Assembly: GCA_039090855.1 (NCBI GenBank)
Contig: CM077028.1
Location: 65,973,054-66,037,053 of the forward strand
Reading direction: 5' to 3'
Length of the DNA stretch: 64,000 nucleotides
Origin: Macrothele yani
Lineage: Eukaryota; Arthropoda; Arachnida; Araneae; Macrothelidae
The translations under genes were made by a program, and so were the position numbers. Positions 10,826 through 21,049 of the stretch are shown here, one piece after another. The notes under the pieces are model-generated. The model worked only from the letters and a program-made list of their open reading frames with translations, had not been told where the DNA came from and searched no databases. Every line of letters starts with the position of its first letter. Within the stretch, counting starts at the first letter, position 1.

Positions 10826-11360
10826 CTACTTACAGTTTCAACGTTTATTCAAGTCCATAAGCCAGTAGTCGCTTCAGTGGTTATTTCAATAAGCTCAGTA
10901 ATCGGATGCTCATAACACACAACATAATCCAAGTCACATTGGCAATAGTTTGATTTAAATAATAAAGAAACATACCATTCAGTGCACGCTTTTTAATCAA
11001 GCTCGAGTAACAGAATCTAAGCATAATATAATCAATTATCATACAATAAATCTCTTTCCAAAGCAATTGCAAGCTCTATCCGAATATCTAACAAGAAAAT
11101 GAACTCAATTAAAGTGAGTTAGCCAGAACATCTAGCGAAAGACAGCAGAATACATCTAACGAGAGACAACCTGAACATACATCGTAAACCTCTTTCTTAT
11201 CTCAGCTGTTCATATACAGTCACTCAACCTCAGAACTTTAATGCAGTTTGCCACAAAATATTCAGTCGAGAGAGAAAATACAGCGTTAAGTTAGAAACTG
11301 TACTGCTTAAAAGAAAGCGAATTAAATTTACATAGATACAGGAATTAAATTAGGAAGGTT
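10826..11360. repeat. Dispersed repeat R, copy 1
   Basis: Shares ordered blocks with 23137-23540 and 23715-24105: an acttac start, a ttattca(agg/agt)cc block, a cctcagaact/cctcaaaagtgttgcc block, and (g)agagagaaaa-ata-cgttaag followed by aatttacataga. Read on the minus strand it begins with a t-rich end and finishes ...aataaa...gtaagt. No coding capacity. A solo LTR or SINE-like element is possible. Confidence 0.45.
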
Positions 11361-11541
11361 ATATCAGAGGATACGTTACCTCTTCCGTAGATGAATGAAT
11401 ATCGATGTGTTTCATAATACTGAGCATTTAGGATTATAAGTTATTATGATTTCTTTTATATTAAGAATTAAGAAAAAGTGTGACTGTCATTGCTTGCCTA
11501 TACATTTCCCTCTTCGTGGATTAAACGTAAAAATGGCTTGG

Positions 11542-11606
11542 CAGAACTAGAAATTGAGAACTCCCTAAGTTCTGCTATTTGCAGAACTAGAAATCGAGAA
11601 CTCCCC
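11542..11606. repeat. Direct repeat, period 39 bp
   Basis: gcagaactagaaattgagaa (11542) recurs as gcagaactagaaatcgagaa (11581) next to the truncated end of a mariner fragment. It may mark the deletion junction. Confidence 0.7.
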
Positions 11607-11631
11607 TAAGAGTTGGAAAGCGTATCAAGCA

Positions 11632-12155
11632 TGCTAAGATTCCGTTCGAAAAGTAACGCTGCAGAAACGTGAGGCTGCACATCATTCGTGTGGCTTTCTG
11701 CTCCTCGGATAACGCACGTGGTACCCAGCGGGCACAAACCTTGGAATATCCCAAAACATCAGAAACGATACGCTCAACGGTACCATAGCTGAGTCCCAGC
11801 TCCGATACCATTGCACGCACAGTTACTCGTCGATCATTTTGAATCATTTCGTCAACTCGTGCCGTGTTCATTTCTGTCGTTGACGAACTTGGACGGCCGC
11901 TCGCTGCCCTGTTGTGGTTTTCCACATCCTGTCTGCCCGATTGAAAAGAGTGACACCATTGCGCTACATGTTGTCGGCTGATTGCTTTTCACCATAAACT
12001 TCCACTATTTGACTGTGAATTGCAGATGCGGACACATTCTTTGCCCATAAGAACCGAATTACGGCTCGCACCTCCAAGCGGAACCACTTTTCTAAACGTC
12101 TTGCCATTTCAATCGCTCTCACGCGTCTGCGAACTTGCACTAATTTCCCAAACAA
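11632..12155 (-). pseudogene. Mariner transposase, N-terminal half only
   Basis: Minus-strand reading gives EVRAVIRFLWAKNVSAS-IHSQIVEVYGEK (about 12000-12100) and, after a small deletion and frameshift near 11985, VENHNRAASGRPSSSTTEMN (11930-11870). The second helix-turn-helix follows (MVSELGLSYGTVERIVSDVL), then RWVPRALSEEQKATRMM and LTFLQRYFSNG, where similarity stops near 11632. This is the paired DNA-binding domain and linker of a DD34D mariner. The catalytic domain is missing. The same lineage may have supplied the C-terminal piece in the short element at 62.4 kb, but the two do not overlap, so this cannot be tested here. Confidence 0.82.
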
Positions 12156-12591
12156 CCGCTGTCAGACAACTAGTGCCATCTGTCTCCACTCTGGGCAACA
12201 AATGTACCCTCCACACTGATTACTTTTCCAATGCTGCTGCTTGTAACCTTTTTTTTATATATATCCTCGTATATTAAGCATTTAGAATATGCTAGGTACA
12301 TGCGTAGATCCCGTAATGTTCTTCCCTGACAGGAAAACCCGTAACTAAAAGCGAGTGGAATTTTTAGCACCATATGAAAATAAATTAAACCGTTTCACTG
12401 TAATGAATGTTTTGTCGTATGCATTTTGTCAGGTTAATCACAATATTTTCGTTAGTTGTAAGTTGTTTGGAAAACTTTGCCTCTTTGCAGATTTCGGAGG
12501 CGAAAGAAGTTACTGAAAGTAGGTAAAAACTACTACCAAAGCAACTTTTGTTCAGCGTACAAGAAATAGCAGCATTTTTTTTTATTGGAAG
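12156..12591. other. No gene recognised
   Basis: The first part may be the 5' end of the mariner at 11.6-12.2 kb. The rest is A+T-rich with no supported feature. Confidence 0.4.
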
Positions 12592-12756
12592 TATAACGAA
12601 GTAAATTACTCCGTTTTTTTTTCCACGCCGGGGCTCGAACCCAGGTCCCCTCATTCCGGGATAAGTCATTCTACCAATTGAGCTACGCGGACGTTCGTTC
12701 TGACTACTATCTATCTGCCTTTATGTCGTGTGCGTCCTGCTGGCACGTACGTCACA
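12592..12756 (-). mobile_element. Solo LTR of the tRNA-bearing TRIM family
   Basis: On the minus strand it runs TGTGACGTACGTGCCAGCAG, GACGCACACGACATAAAGGC, a tRNA-like body with A-box-like GTAGCTCAATTGGTAG and B-box-like GGTTCGAGCCCC, and ends AATTTACTTCGTTATA. These blocks match the LTRs of the full element at 55301-55799 in order and orientation. It is 165 bp against 180 bp for those LTRs. No second LTR is nearby, so it is best read as a solo LTR. The tRNA-like body would otherwise be annotated as a tRNA pseudogene. Confidence 0.78.
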
Positions 12757-12834
12757 GAGGTTAAACGACCACCGTGACCCTTTTTGGACGAATGATCAGA
12801 GGCCATCGCTTAGACCACTGCGCCACCGGGCTGG
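12757..12834 (-). mobile_element. SINE-L fragment, internally deleted
   Basis: Joins a tail piece (ggttaaacgaccaccgtga) directly to the head (ggacgaatgatcagaggcc, atcgcttagaccactgcgcc). The B box and central body seen in other SINE-L copies are missing. Confidence 0.75.
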
Positions 12835-12936
12835 CCAGCAGCATTTGGCATAAATGCGTAAGAAGTGGAAGAACTGGTGGTGAGAGAACAACGACAGTGA
12901 ACGAGTCTATTAGTTTAGTATATGGTGTACGTGAAT

Positions 12937-12972
<36 letters not shown>

Positions 12973-12981
12973 AGCAGAGAA
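12937..12981. repeat. GA-rich simple repeat
   Basis: Runs of gagagagagaga grading into gaaagagagaaaaagagaga. Confidence 0.9.
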
Positions 12982-13103
12982 AAAAAAATAAACACTGTAA
13001 ACTTTTGATTTGGACTTTACGAAGGTGAGCGGTGCAGCAAAAACTGCAAAATCAAAGAACAAGCGAGAGAGAAAGGTGAAAAAAAACAAAAAGCAGTTGG
13101 AAT

Positions 13104-13518
13104 CATTGGCGCACCCAGAAACGTCATAGGGGGCGTGGCACACAGAATTTTCGTAAGGTGGGGTTCCCCCCCCCCCACGGAAAAAATAGTCAGGTACCAT
13201 AATAATTAAGAAGAAAATTGACTTTTGGGCATTTATTCTTATCCAGTTATGTTACAGTGCAAGAAAGTTAAATAAATGATTAGAAGGAAAAGTAGATAAA
13301 ATTCTTTTCCTGCTTAAATTTTTCTAAATGTATTTAACAGAACTATACTTACTCCTTTATAATTATTGTATGTTATAATTCTACAGTACATGATTAAGAA
13401 GTAAATGTAGATCGTGTATCGTGATTTTTTGTTTCAAACTTCGACATAACTTTCCGCTCTGTCAGCTCAAAGGGGCGGGGGGTGGGGGCATCGGCTCTCC
13501 CCATGGGTGCGCCACTGG
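13104..13518. mobile_element. Short inverted-repeat element (MITE), about 415 bp
   Basis: Ends carry TGGCGCACCCA (13107-13117) and its inverse TGGGTGCGCCA (about 13504-13514). Inside each end are G/C-homopolymer stretches (gggttccccccccccccac; ggggcggggggtgggggc). Ends of the CAGTGGCG-type with poly-G are common in non-autonomous DNA transposons of animals. No coding capacity. Confidence 0.65.
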
Positions 13519-14006
13519 TTGAAATGGATATTTGTCATGTGTCACTGACCATAAAGTTGGCCTATCGACGACTGGGGCATGATTCTATTACAACTGTGTC
13601 TGAATTTCCCTTTTTCACGCAGGGAAGAAGCGCCAAACAAAATATCGGAAAATGAATTTCTTCGCACCACCTGCACTTGAATTCTGACAACTTGCTTCTT
13701 ACATAACGTTCACTGTACCACAGTCTGAGTTTGATGAACTCAGTATCAGTGGAAAAATCAGCAAGTGGGAAGTATAGATACAGCTTATTTGAAACCCATT
13801 TGTCGCCAGCAGTGCTTCACATTCTCACCAATCTCAGAGACGTGACAATGACCCATTGTATATACAATGCTCTAGTTCCCACAGAAATGTTCATAATTAG
13901 AATTTAAAAACTTGGATCAACTCTATGTTCACTGGATTTAGACTCCGTCGAAGTTTTGCTGATTTCATCTCGAAACCTATCAGTTCCAGCTTTGGAAGCT
14001 GTAATA
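13519..14006. other. No feature recognised
   Basis: Unremarkable A+T-rich sequence with no supported ORF or repeat. Confidence 0.5.
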
Positions 14007-14203
14007 TTTCAATGGTTCGAGAAGGTAAAAGAACCTTTGCACAGTTTCAATGGCTTAAGAATTTATAAAGAAAACCTTCGGAGAGTCAGTTGCTGAAAAA
14101 GACAAATAAACCCTTCGTAAAGTTTCAGCGGCTCAAGGAGATAAAAAGAACCTTGGTTAGAGTTTCATTGACTCAAGAAGATAAAGATATAATTCGTAGA
14201 GTG
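14007..14203. repeat. Degenerate tandem repeat, period about 37-43 bp, five units
   Basis: Each unit reads roughly gtttca-tggctcaagaa-ataaaaagaaccttcgtagagt (starts near 14007, 14050, 14090, 14126 and 14165). A 164-codon open frame (14090-14584) starts within it; that frame has no recognisable domain. Confidence 0.65.
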
Positions 14204-14639
14204 CTTCTCTTTTTCGGTAAAGCGATAGGAACTGCGTCGGGACATATACTGAAAGTTAACAAAGCTTTCTCTCAAGAAGTAAGTTATTGTGAACTTTTAG
14301 AAAAACCGAATAGCACTCTGACCGGGACCTCGCATTTCTGTTCTTTTGCGACTTCCCCACTGAATGGAGTGTTTATTCTTCTTTGTCGCGATGCACTGAA
14401 TTCCAGAAGGAAGTTTGCAAATAGCATTTCTATGTCGGAGAAAGCTTGGCGTGGCCAAGGTCTTTCACAATTGTTTTTCCTTTTTAAAGTAGAATTTTTT
14501 CATCTATGTGGTAATGCATCGTATGTGGTTGAGAAAATTATCATACAGCATTTTTTGGTTTTGGAATATTTGTGGAAACTATGAAAGGTTGTAGAATGCT
14601 TTGAATATCAGATTCTTTTTAGCACGTCTTTTGTAAAAA

Positions 14640-16930
14640 AAGATCGTGCTTATGTTATCGGTTTGTCCGTCCGCCTGTACCCACGAAATCTCTGCAACTA
14701 TTAGTCCGATTTGAAAAATTCTTTTTGCATTAGGAAGCTTGAAATATGCGAATGATGACCCCTTATTTCGTTGTTTTTTTTTTTTTACGATGTGCAATTT
14801 TGCCGCTAGAGGGCGTAAATGCAGATGATGTCGAATTCAAAAATACGTTTTGTTCCACATATTTACTTCTAAACATCCGATTGAAAAAATTATTTATCTT
14901 TCGATTCCATTTATGTCGAAGAGTATTTTAGATATAGTTACATTTTTAAATTACGTATAGCTTTCCCGCTACGGGGCGTAAAAGTAAATTACATTTTTAC
15001 CGATAACTCTTCTTCTAAAACTCCGATTTGAAAAAAAAATTCTTCAGGGGATACACCTCCTGATGGAAAATGTTTTCATATAATTTATAATTTTTGGTAA
15101 CTCATACTTTGGCCACAAGGGGGCGTAAGCATTCATTTTTGTTTCTGATGTATTTGCTATAAAATCTGAGCTTCTAAAATATCGATTGAAAAAAATCTTT
15201 CGTGGACTGATGCCACTCACATCGATAAACCTTTTCGGAACATTTTCTTCTTAAAATATTCCACAGTTTCTCCGCCAGAGGGCGTAGATATATTTCTTAT
15301 TTTTGTGAATATCTCTACTTCTAGGAGTCCGATTTGAAAAATTCCTTCTTTGTTGGATAGTGTTTTTAGTGTGACATGTTGTTCATATAATTTCAAAATT
15401 ATCAAGTAATTCCTAGACTTTCTGCTAGGGGGCGTAGAGGTCAATTGCGTTTCCCCCTATATCTTTGCTTCTAAATCTTCGATTTTAAAAGTCTTTCTGC
15501 ACCGGATACAGCTCCTAACGGTAAATCGTTTCCACATAATTTCTAATTTTTGTAAAAAAATGATTTGGCTACCGGGGGGGGGGGGATCTTAATTTCCGCT
15601 TCTGATGTATTTGCAGCAAAATATGAGCTTCTAAATTCTCGATTGAAGAAAACGTCGTTCGTAGACCGATACTACTCATGTCGACAAACCTTTTAGAAAC
15701 ATTTTCTTCTTAAAATAATGCATGGTTTCTATGCCAGGGGGCGTAGATGTATGTCTAATATTTATCAATATCTCTACTTCGTTCGTAGACCGATACTACT
15801 CATGTCGTTCGTAGACCGATAGAAAACGTCGTTCGTAGACCGATGCTACTCATGTCGACAAACTTTTTAGAAACATTTTCTTCTTAAAATAATGCATGGT
15901 TTCTACGCCAGGGGCGTAGATGTATATCTAATATTTATCAATATCTCTACTTCTAAGAGTCCGATTTGAAAAATTCCTTCTTTGTTAGATAGTGTTTCTG
16001 GTGTGACATGTTTTTCATATAATTTCAAAACTTTCAAGTAATTCGCTGACTTTCCTCTAGAAGGCGTTAAGGTAAATGGCTTTCCCCCTATATCTCTGCT
16101 TCTAAATCTCCGATTTGAAAAATTCTTTCTGCACTGGATACAGCTCCTGATGGGAAATTTCTAATTTTTGTAAGAAATGATTTGGCCAGCAGGTGGCGTA
16201 TGTCTTAATTTCCGCTTCTGATGTATTTGCAGCAAAATATAAGCTTCTAAAATCTCGACTGCAAAAAAAATCGTTTGTTGCGCGATACTACTCATGTCGA
16301 CAAACCTTTCAGGAACATTTTCTTCTTGAAAAATGCATGGTTTCTATTCCAGGGGGCGTAGATACATATCTTATTTTTGTCAATATCTTTACTTCCAGTA
16401 GTCCGATTTGAAAAATTCCTTCTTTGTTGGATAGTGTTTCCGATGCGAAATGTTTTTCCTATAAATTCAAAATTTTCAAGTAAATCATAGACTTTCCGCT
16501 AGGGGGCACAAAGGTGAATTGAGTTTTCTGCGTTATTTCTGCTTCTAAAACTCCGATTTGAAAAATTCTTCTTCTATCGCATACAAGACCTGATGGAAAT
16601 AAATTTTCACATAATTTCTAATGTTTGGTAAAGAATCGTTTGGCCACCATAGGGCACAAGTGTTAATTTATGCTTCTGATGTATTTGTAGTAAAATCTGG
16701 GCTCCTGAAAACTTGACTAAATTTTTTTTTTCTTGGACCGATACCGCTCATATGGAAAAACCTTTTGAGAATACTTTCTTCCTAAAATAATGCATGGTTT
16801 TCCCACCAGAGGACGTAAAGTCGCATCTTTTTTTTGTCAATATCTCCGTTTCTAAGAGTTCGTAAGCTTATGATTCCGTTTACAGCAATATCTGAGGGAT
16901 TAAAACCCCGATTGAAAAACCTCTTTCTTC
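14640..16930 (+). repeat. Tandem array 2: about 148-bp monomers in a three-monomer higher-order unit
   Basis: A header (tttgtccgtccgcctgtacc) precedes monomers that each contain ctctacttctaa-agtccg, atttgaaaaattctt and a gagggcgta block. Three monomer types cycle. Type a (agtccgatttgaaaaattcc, ttctttgttggatagtgttt) occurs near 15327, 15960 and 16401. Type b (tctgcactggatacagctcc) occurs near 15021, 15477, 16108 and 16550. Type c (gaccgatactactcatgtcg) occurs near 15184, 15640, 16254 and 16710. The period of the trimer is about 441-450 bp. A local expansion of gttcgtagaccgata lies at 15780-15845. Confidence 0.8.
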
Positions 16931-17014
16931 CGTCAGATCTATTGTTTTCCATACCGGTTCCATTGACTTTGAATAGCTTTGATACATTTCATTTGCGTCA
17001 GAACGGATTCAATA

Positions 17015-17590
17015 TATGTATATACACCCTCAAATTCGGTGTCATCCTTCTTGTTTTATTATATGCTTATTACACCCTCAAATCCGGTGTTATCTTTCTT
17101 GTTTTATTATATGCTTATTACACCCTCAAATTCGGTGTCATGTTTCTTGTTTTATTATATGCTTATTACACCGTCAAATTCGGTGTCATCTTTCTTGTTT
17201 TATTATATGCTTATTACACCCTCAAATCCGGTGTTATCTTTCTTGTTTTATTATATGCTTATTACACCCTCAAATTCGGTGTCATGTTTCTTGTTTTATT
17301 ATATGCTTATTACACCGTCAAATTCGGTGTCATGTTTCTTGTTTTATTATATGCTTATTACACCCTCAAATCCGGTGTTATCTTTCTTGTTTTATTATAT
17401 GCTTATTACACCCTCAAATTCGGTGTCATGTTTCTTGTTTTATTATATGCTTATTACACCGTCAAATCCGGTGTTATCTTTCTTGTTTTATTATATGCTT
17501 ATTACCCCCTCAAATTCGGTGTCATGTTTCTTGTTTTATTATATGCTTATTACACCGTCAAATTCGGTGTCATCTTTCCTGCTTTATTTT
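17015..17590 (+). repeat. 48-bp minisatellite, 12 units, with 144-bp higher-order period
   Basis: The unit is tattacaccctcaaattcgg, tgtcatgtttcttgttttat, tatatgct (48 bp). Because 48 is divisible by three and the unit lacks stops, three plus-strand frames are open across it; one would encode a 16-residue hydrophobic repeat (YYTLKFGVMFLVLLYA). Units 2-10 follow a cycle of three variants (ctcaaatccggtgttat, ctcaaattcggtgtcatg, gtcaaattcggtgtcat). That indicates duplication in blocks of three. I regard the ORFs as a by-product of the repeat. Confidence 0.9.
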
Positions 17591-17940
17591 CAAAACACGT
17601 GCTTATTACATCTAACACATCATTCCTCTTCCTCTTGTGGTGTTTTCTAAAATTGATTCCATAAAGCATTATTGAGTTTATTTCCATACCCTGAATGGTA
17701 AAATGAACTTCTTCAAACTCTTAACATTTTTTGGCTTTACTCTTCGAGGTTGAAAACAACAATAAAGAAAGAAATTTTACTGTGTACTCGTTGCCTCTTT
17801 TGTATTAAAATAGTTTTCTGGAAGTGCCATGTTATTCCAGATTTGTGAAGCACTATGAATTTCAGTGTTCTTTGTTCTGTTTTTCAGTTTTGAACAAAAG
17901 GAATGCTGATTGCATAAACGAAAGAGGAATGCTTATTAAA
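17591..17940. other. No gene recognised
   Basis: A+T-rich. It contains ggaatgctgattg at about 17902, a motif that recurs on the far side of the Penelope remnant. Confidence 0.5.
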
Positions 17941-17984
17941 TAATAACAATATCCGTTTTATTGTCATAAAAACAGTAAACAAAT

Positions 17985-18024
17985 GCCTGGAAGCTTTCAG
18001 CACCTACGGGTGCCGTCTTCAGGC
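17985..18024 (-). ncRNA. Hammerhead-ribozyme-like hairpin of a Penelope element (degenerate)
   Basis: The minus strand reads GCCTGAAGACGGCACC, CGTA, GGTGCTGAAAGC, TTCCAGGC. GCACC/GGTGC forms a perfect 5-bp stem with a CGTA loop, followed by GAAA; GCCTG and CAGGC can close the outside. Penelope-like elements are known to carry hammerhead motifs (core CUGAUGA ... GAAA). Here the first core box reads CUGAAGA and no clear third stem is visible. Self-cleavage is doubtful. Confidence 0.4.
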
Positions 18025-18162
18025 TTAGACGTTGTTTAAATTCAACATTAGGAACCTAAATAAATAAACACACAATTTTAAAATATGCATGTGAATCATA
18101 TATAAACGAGACAGCATGGCACGTGCTGAAACAATAGAAAGTTAGAATAATCAAACACTTTT

Positions 18163-18737
18163 TCAAAAGGCACGCAGGAATATGTGCCATACAAAAGATA
18201 GCTCCAATGACACTTCATCATTGCAAACATGATTGCCGAACAAAATCTCTAATGATTCCCTAATGGCTATACGTTTGGTGGTACGATCTGTTGTAATTCG
18301 GCCCATCGTGGGGCGGCAAAAGATCTTACTACCTCCCGTGAGAGGACAGTGAATGATTTTTTTCCCCAAGACGTGTCCTTTGTGTTCAGTCAAACGAATT
18401 CCAAATGACCTTTTTGCCATACCTATATAAAATTTGGTAGTTCCATCCTGGTATTTAAGCTGTATGGAATATACCCCTGCATTAGCAAGCGAGGTGCTGC
18501 GGCTTCCGGACGAAAGAAGGTATTGTGATATGAACCGTGGCTGGTAAATTCCAACTCCAAGCCCTAATTTCTTAAACGCATTCCGGATGAAATAGGTAAG
18601 TCCCGGTACGTACGGAGAAGAGCCAATGAACCTCTGACTGGGTTCCTTGACAAAGCGAGGTTGGTTAGCAAACGAAAGTTTGGCACTCTTAAAGATGTCA
18701 TCAATTTCATGCTCTTTATAGTCTGCAGCTAAGGCCA
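18163..18737 (-). pseudogene. Penelope-like GIY-YIG endonuclease domain
   Basis: A minus-strand frame of about 190 codons. Its N-terminal part (KLSFANQPRFVK, SSPYVPGLTYFIRNAFKKLG) is the connector after the RT. The endonuclease then follows: GVY at about residues 88-90, YIG at 104-106, the R of SFGIRLTEHK at 115 and the E of AIRESLEILF at 161. These match the order of GIY-YIG nuclease residues, so the catalytic set looks intact. In Penelope-like elements this domain nicks target DNA to prime insertion. The frame is broken from the RT part by a frameshift near 18735. It is dead as an element but has retained the domain well. Confidence 0.82.
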
Positions 18738-19021
18738 ACGACTTTTATATTATTGATCTCCGCAATCCTGGAAGCGTCATTTGAAAAGTGGGAAAACGCT
18801 CGCTTAACAAGATGCCTGAAAAATGCCAACTTGTGTGTAGCCGGCCCAAAAGGTGAGGGTAGGATTAAATTTGGGGTATATGTAGGCTTATAATAAACTT
18901 CCGTCAAGAAAGTTCCATAAGGCGGTTCAATGACGAGGACGTCCAAATAAAGTATGGAGGCACCATTTACGCAATCCGTGGTAGACTTGGTGTCTTTGTG
19001 TAGGCAATAGATGAAAGACAA
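18735..19021 (-). pseudogene. Penelope-like RT C-terminal (thumb) fragment
   Basis: ILYLDVLVIEP, EVYYKPTYTPNLILPSPFG, THKLAFFRHLVKRAFSHFS and IAEINNIK are in order. This is the conserved tail of Penelope-type RTs: a YLDV strand, a Y-KPT motif, HK-AF-R-L and a terminal helix. A frameshift near 18735 disconnects it from the endonuclease. Upstream RT fingers and palm are missing because the element is 5'-truncated near 19040. Confidence 0.8.
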
Positions 19022-19040
19022 GAAAACATCCGGTAGCTGG

Positions 19041-19296
19041 AATGTTGATTGTTACTTCACAAGTATTAAGGAATGCTGATTGTAGATGCGAATGCTGATT
19101 GTTGTTTGCAATGGAAAAGGAATGCTGATTACTTTGTTCGCTCGCCACCCGTTTTGTGGTTTTCACCTGTATTAAAGCGCTTTCCATGCATTCAGATGAG
19201 TGACCAAGCAATCTAAACTTTCGAAAGGCGACAATAAACGTCGGTTGTCTTAAAAAAAAACCTTCACGAACAATATGTAATCCTTCCATCGTATTA
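19041..19296. other. Short gap with ggaatgctgatt repeats
   Basis: aatgctgattg occurs near 19071, 19089 and 19120. No ORF of note. Confidence 0.55.
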
Positions 19297-20570
19297 TTAG
19301 GTGTGCAAATACGTTTTAAAGCGTTTTAGGACAACGCAATATGCAATTTGAGAGAAAACAACAATTCCTTAACGAATCAAAATAGGCGCCGTCATTATCT
19401 ATCACTTTCCGTCATCGGTCGGACAGCTGACGGATTCCATGCATAAAGAATACTTCGTCGTGTGACGTGATGAAGTCGTCAACCGATTTTTGCATTTCGT
19501 CACATGTCCGGCGACGTACAGCAGACAAACCATCTTGCATCGATCGGAACAAATGATAGTCGAAAGGGGCTATGTCGGGACTATAAGCCGGGTGCTCCAA
19601 AACTTCCCAGCCAAGCGTCAATAACGTTTGCTTGACCGATTTCGCAACATGCGGCCTAGCGTTGTCATGCAGTAATTTCACGGGACGCAATCCTTTGCCT
19701 GTGAATGGACGTTTCCGACAGATTTCCTGGTTCAATAGCAGCAATTGTTACTTGCAGCGATCAGCAGTAACAGTTTGATGTTGTTCCAGTGGTTCATAAT
19801 AGAGCACACCCGTCATATCCCACCAGATGCACAGCAGAACTTTCTTGGAGTGAATATTGCGTTTCGGTGTCGAAGACGTTGCTTCACCGGGGTCTACCCA
19901 GTGTTTTTTGCGTTTGAGATTGTCGTACCATATCCAATTTTCATTACTCGTAACGATTTTCCACCGGAAAGACTTTCTGTGTTGTTTATTCAACAGGTTT
20001 AAACACTTCATGACCTGCTCATCTTTGTTCCTCTGGTTCAGGTCATCTGGCACCCATTTTCCTTCCTCCTGAATCTTTCCCATTGCGCGTAAACAATTGG
20101 AAATGGTTTGTTGAGTTACTCCCAGTTGCTCAACTAGTTCTTTGTGCGTTTGAGACGAATCTTCGCCCAGCAATGCTTGCAGTTTCTCATGTGCAACCTT
20201 CTGCGGGGCGCCGCTACGTTCTCGATCGCTAACATCAAAATCACCAGCTTTAAACCATTTAAACCAAAACTGACACGTGCTTTTCGATACAATATTTTCC
20301 CCAAGAACAGAACAGATCGATGCTCATGCTTTTGCAGCACTTTTTCCATGATGAAATTTATAACGAATGCGGTGCCGAATAAATGCAATATCGTTTGCCA
20401 TCTCTCACCTACCGATGGGCAAGTGCGTTTGAACATTGGGCAAATTTCTGTCACATTTTATACTCCGGACCAGTTACGGTCACATGACAACAACGCGGGG
20501 AAATGCCAGATATGTAAATTAGCGGTATACGTACCACAAAAAAAGCGTTAACACTTATTTGTACACCTAA
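19297..20570 (-). mobile_element. Mar-2: Mos1-like mariner, near full length
   Basis: Left end ttaggtgtgcaaatacg and right end cttatttgtacacctaa are inverted repeats. TA dinucleotides flank at 19295-19296 and 20571-20572. The 1274-bp length is close to Mos1-type elements (about 1.3 kb). Confidence 0.88.
19377..20349 (-). pseudogene. Mos1-like mariner transposase with first catalytic Asp mutated
   Basis: Starting at MEKVLQKHEHRS (20349), a frameshift near 20310 leads into ENIVSKSTCQFWFKWFKAGD and GAPQKVAHEKLQALLGEDSS. The second DNA-binding helix (TQQTISNCLRAMGK) and the linker WVPDDLNQRNKDEQ follow. The catalytic domain reads TSNENWIWYD, where the family has TSDEKW: the first Asp is Asn. [12 protein letters not shown] and [13 protein letters not shown] keep the second and third Asp with DD34D spacing. 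Other breaks are a CAA-to-TAA stop at 19745-19747 and a TGG-to-TGA stop just below 19412. The copy cannot transpose by itself. Confidence 0.88.
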
Positions 20571-21049
20571 TATTTCACCATGAATTATTCTCCTAACCAC
20601 CATTCTCACGTACATCACTTTTCAGCATTCCTTTTAAATTTTTTCTTAAGTATCTTCTTTGTCGTCGCGATCTAAAAGTCCTAATTTCAGCATTAAGATT
20701 TAAATTAATCTCCTCACTAATTTTCTCTTTTTGGTGGGGCGGGGCCCTGTTTAATAGGCAATACGAGATCTGACCAAAAAATATTCAACTACATTTGATT
20801 TTTTGTTTTTTCTAAAACGAAACAGAGCACGACCCTAAGATTCAGCAGAGCACAACCTTGGACCTAAGTGATCAAATGGGAATTTTTGGCACTGGTTGGC
20901 TCATTAGGTGCTGGAAGTGAAGATTGTGCGTTGTGGACTTCGTGCCTGTAGCATGGTTGTCTTGTGAAGCAATGGACGAGTAAAAGTTGTGCAGACAATC
21001 TGTAGCAAATTGTGCCACAAACTTGGCCACACATCAGCTGAAACAATTC
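20571..21049. other. No gene recognised
   Basis: A+T-rich. Only short, motif-free frames are present. The last part may be the decayed 5' end of the mariner at 21.05 kb. Confidence 0.45.

Larger units (their letters stand above)
17945..19040 (-). mobile_element. Penelope-like element remnant (RT thumb plus GIY-YIG endonuclease), 5'-truncated
   Basis: Minus-strand element with RT C-terminal region, endonuclease and a structured 3' region. Both sides carry ggaatgctgattg motifs (about 17902; about 19071, 19089 and 19120), so it seems to lie inside a short repeated sequence. The RT palm is absent: the copy starts just before the LDVLV strand. Confidence 0.78.

Noticed and set aside
14090..14584. 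164-codon ORF
   Set aside because: Begins inside a degenerate tandem repeat and has no recognisable domain; composition matches the flanks.
16834..17664. 276-codon ORF with 16-residue hydrophobic repeats
   Set aside because: The ORF comes from a 48-bp minisatellite lacking stops; three plus-strand frames are open at once, as expected from unit length alone.
20144..20551. 135-codon plus-strand ORF
   Set aside because: Antisense shadow of the Mos1-like transposase read on the minus strand.
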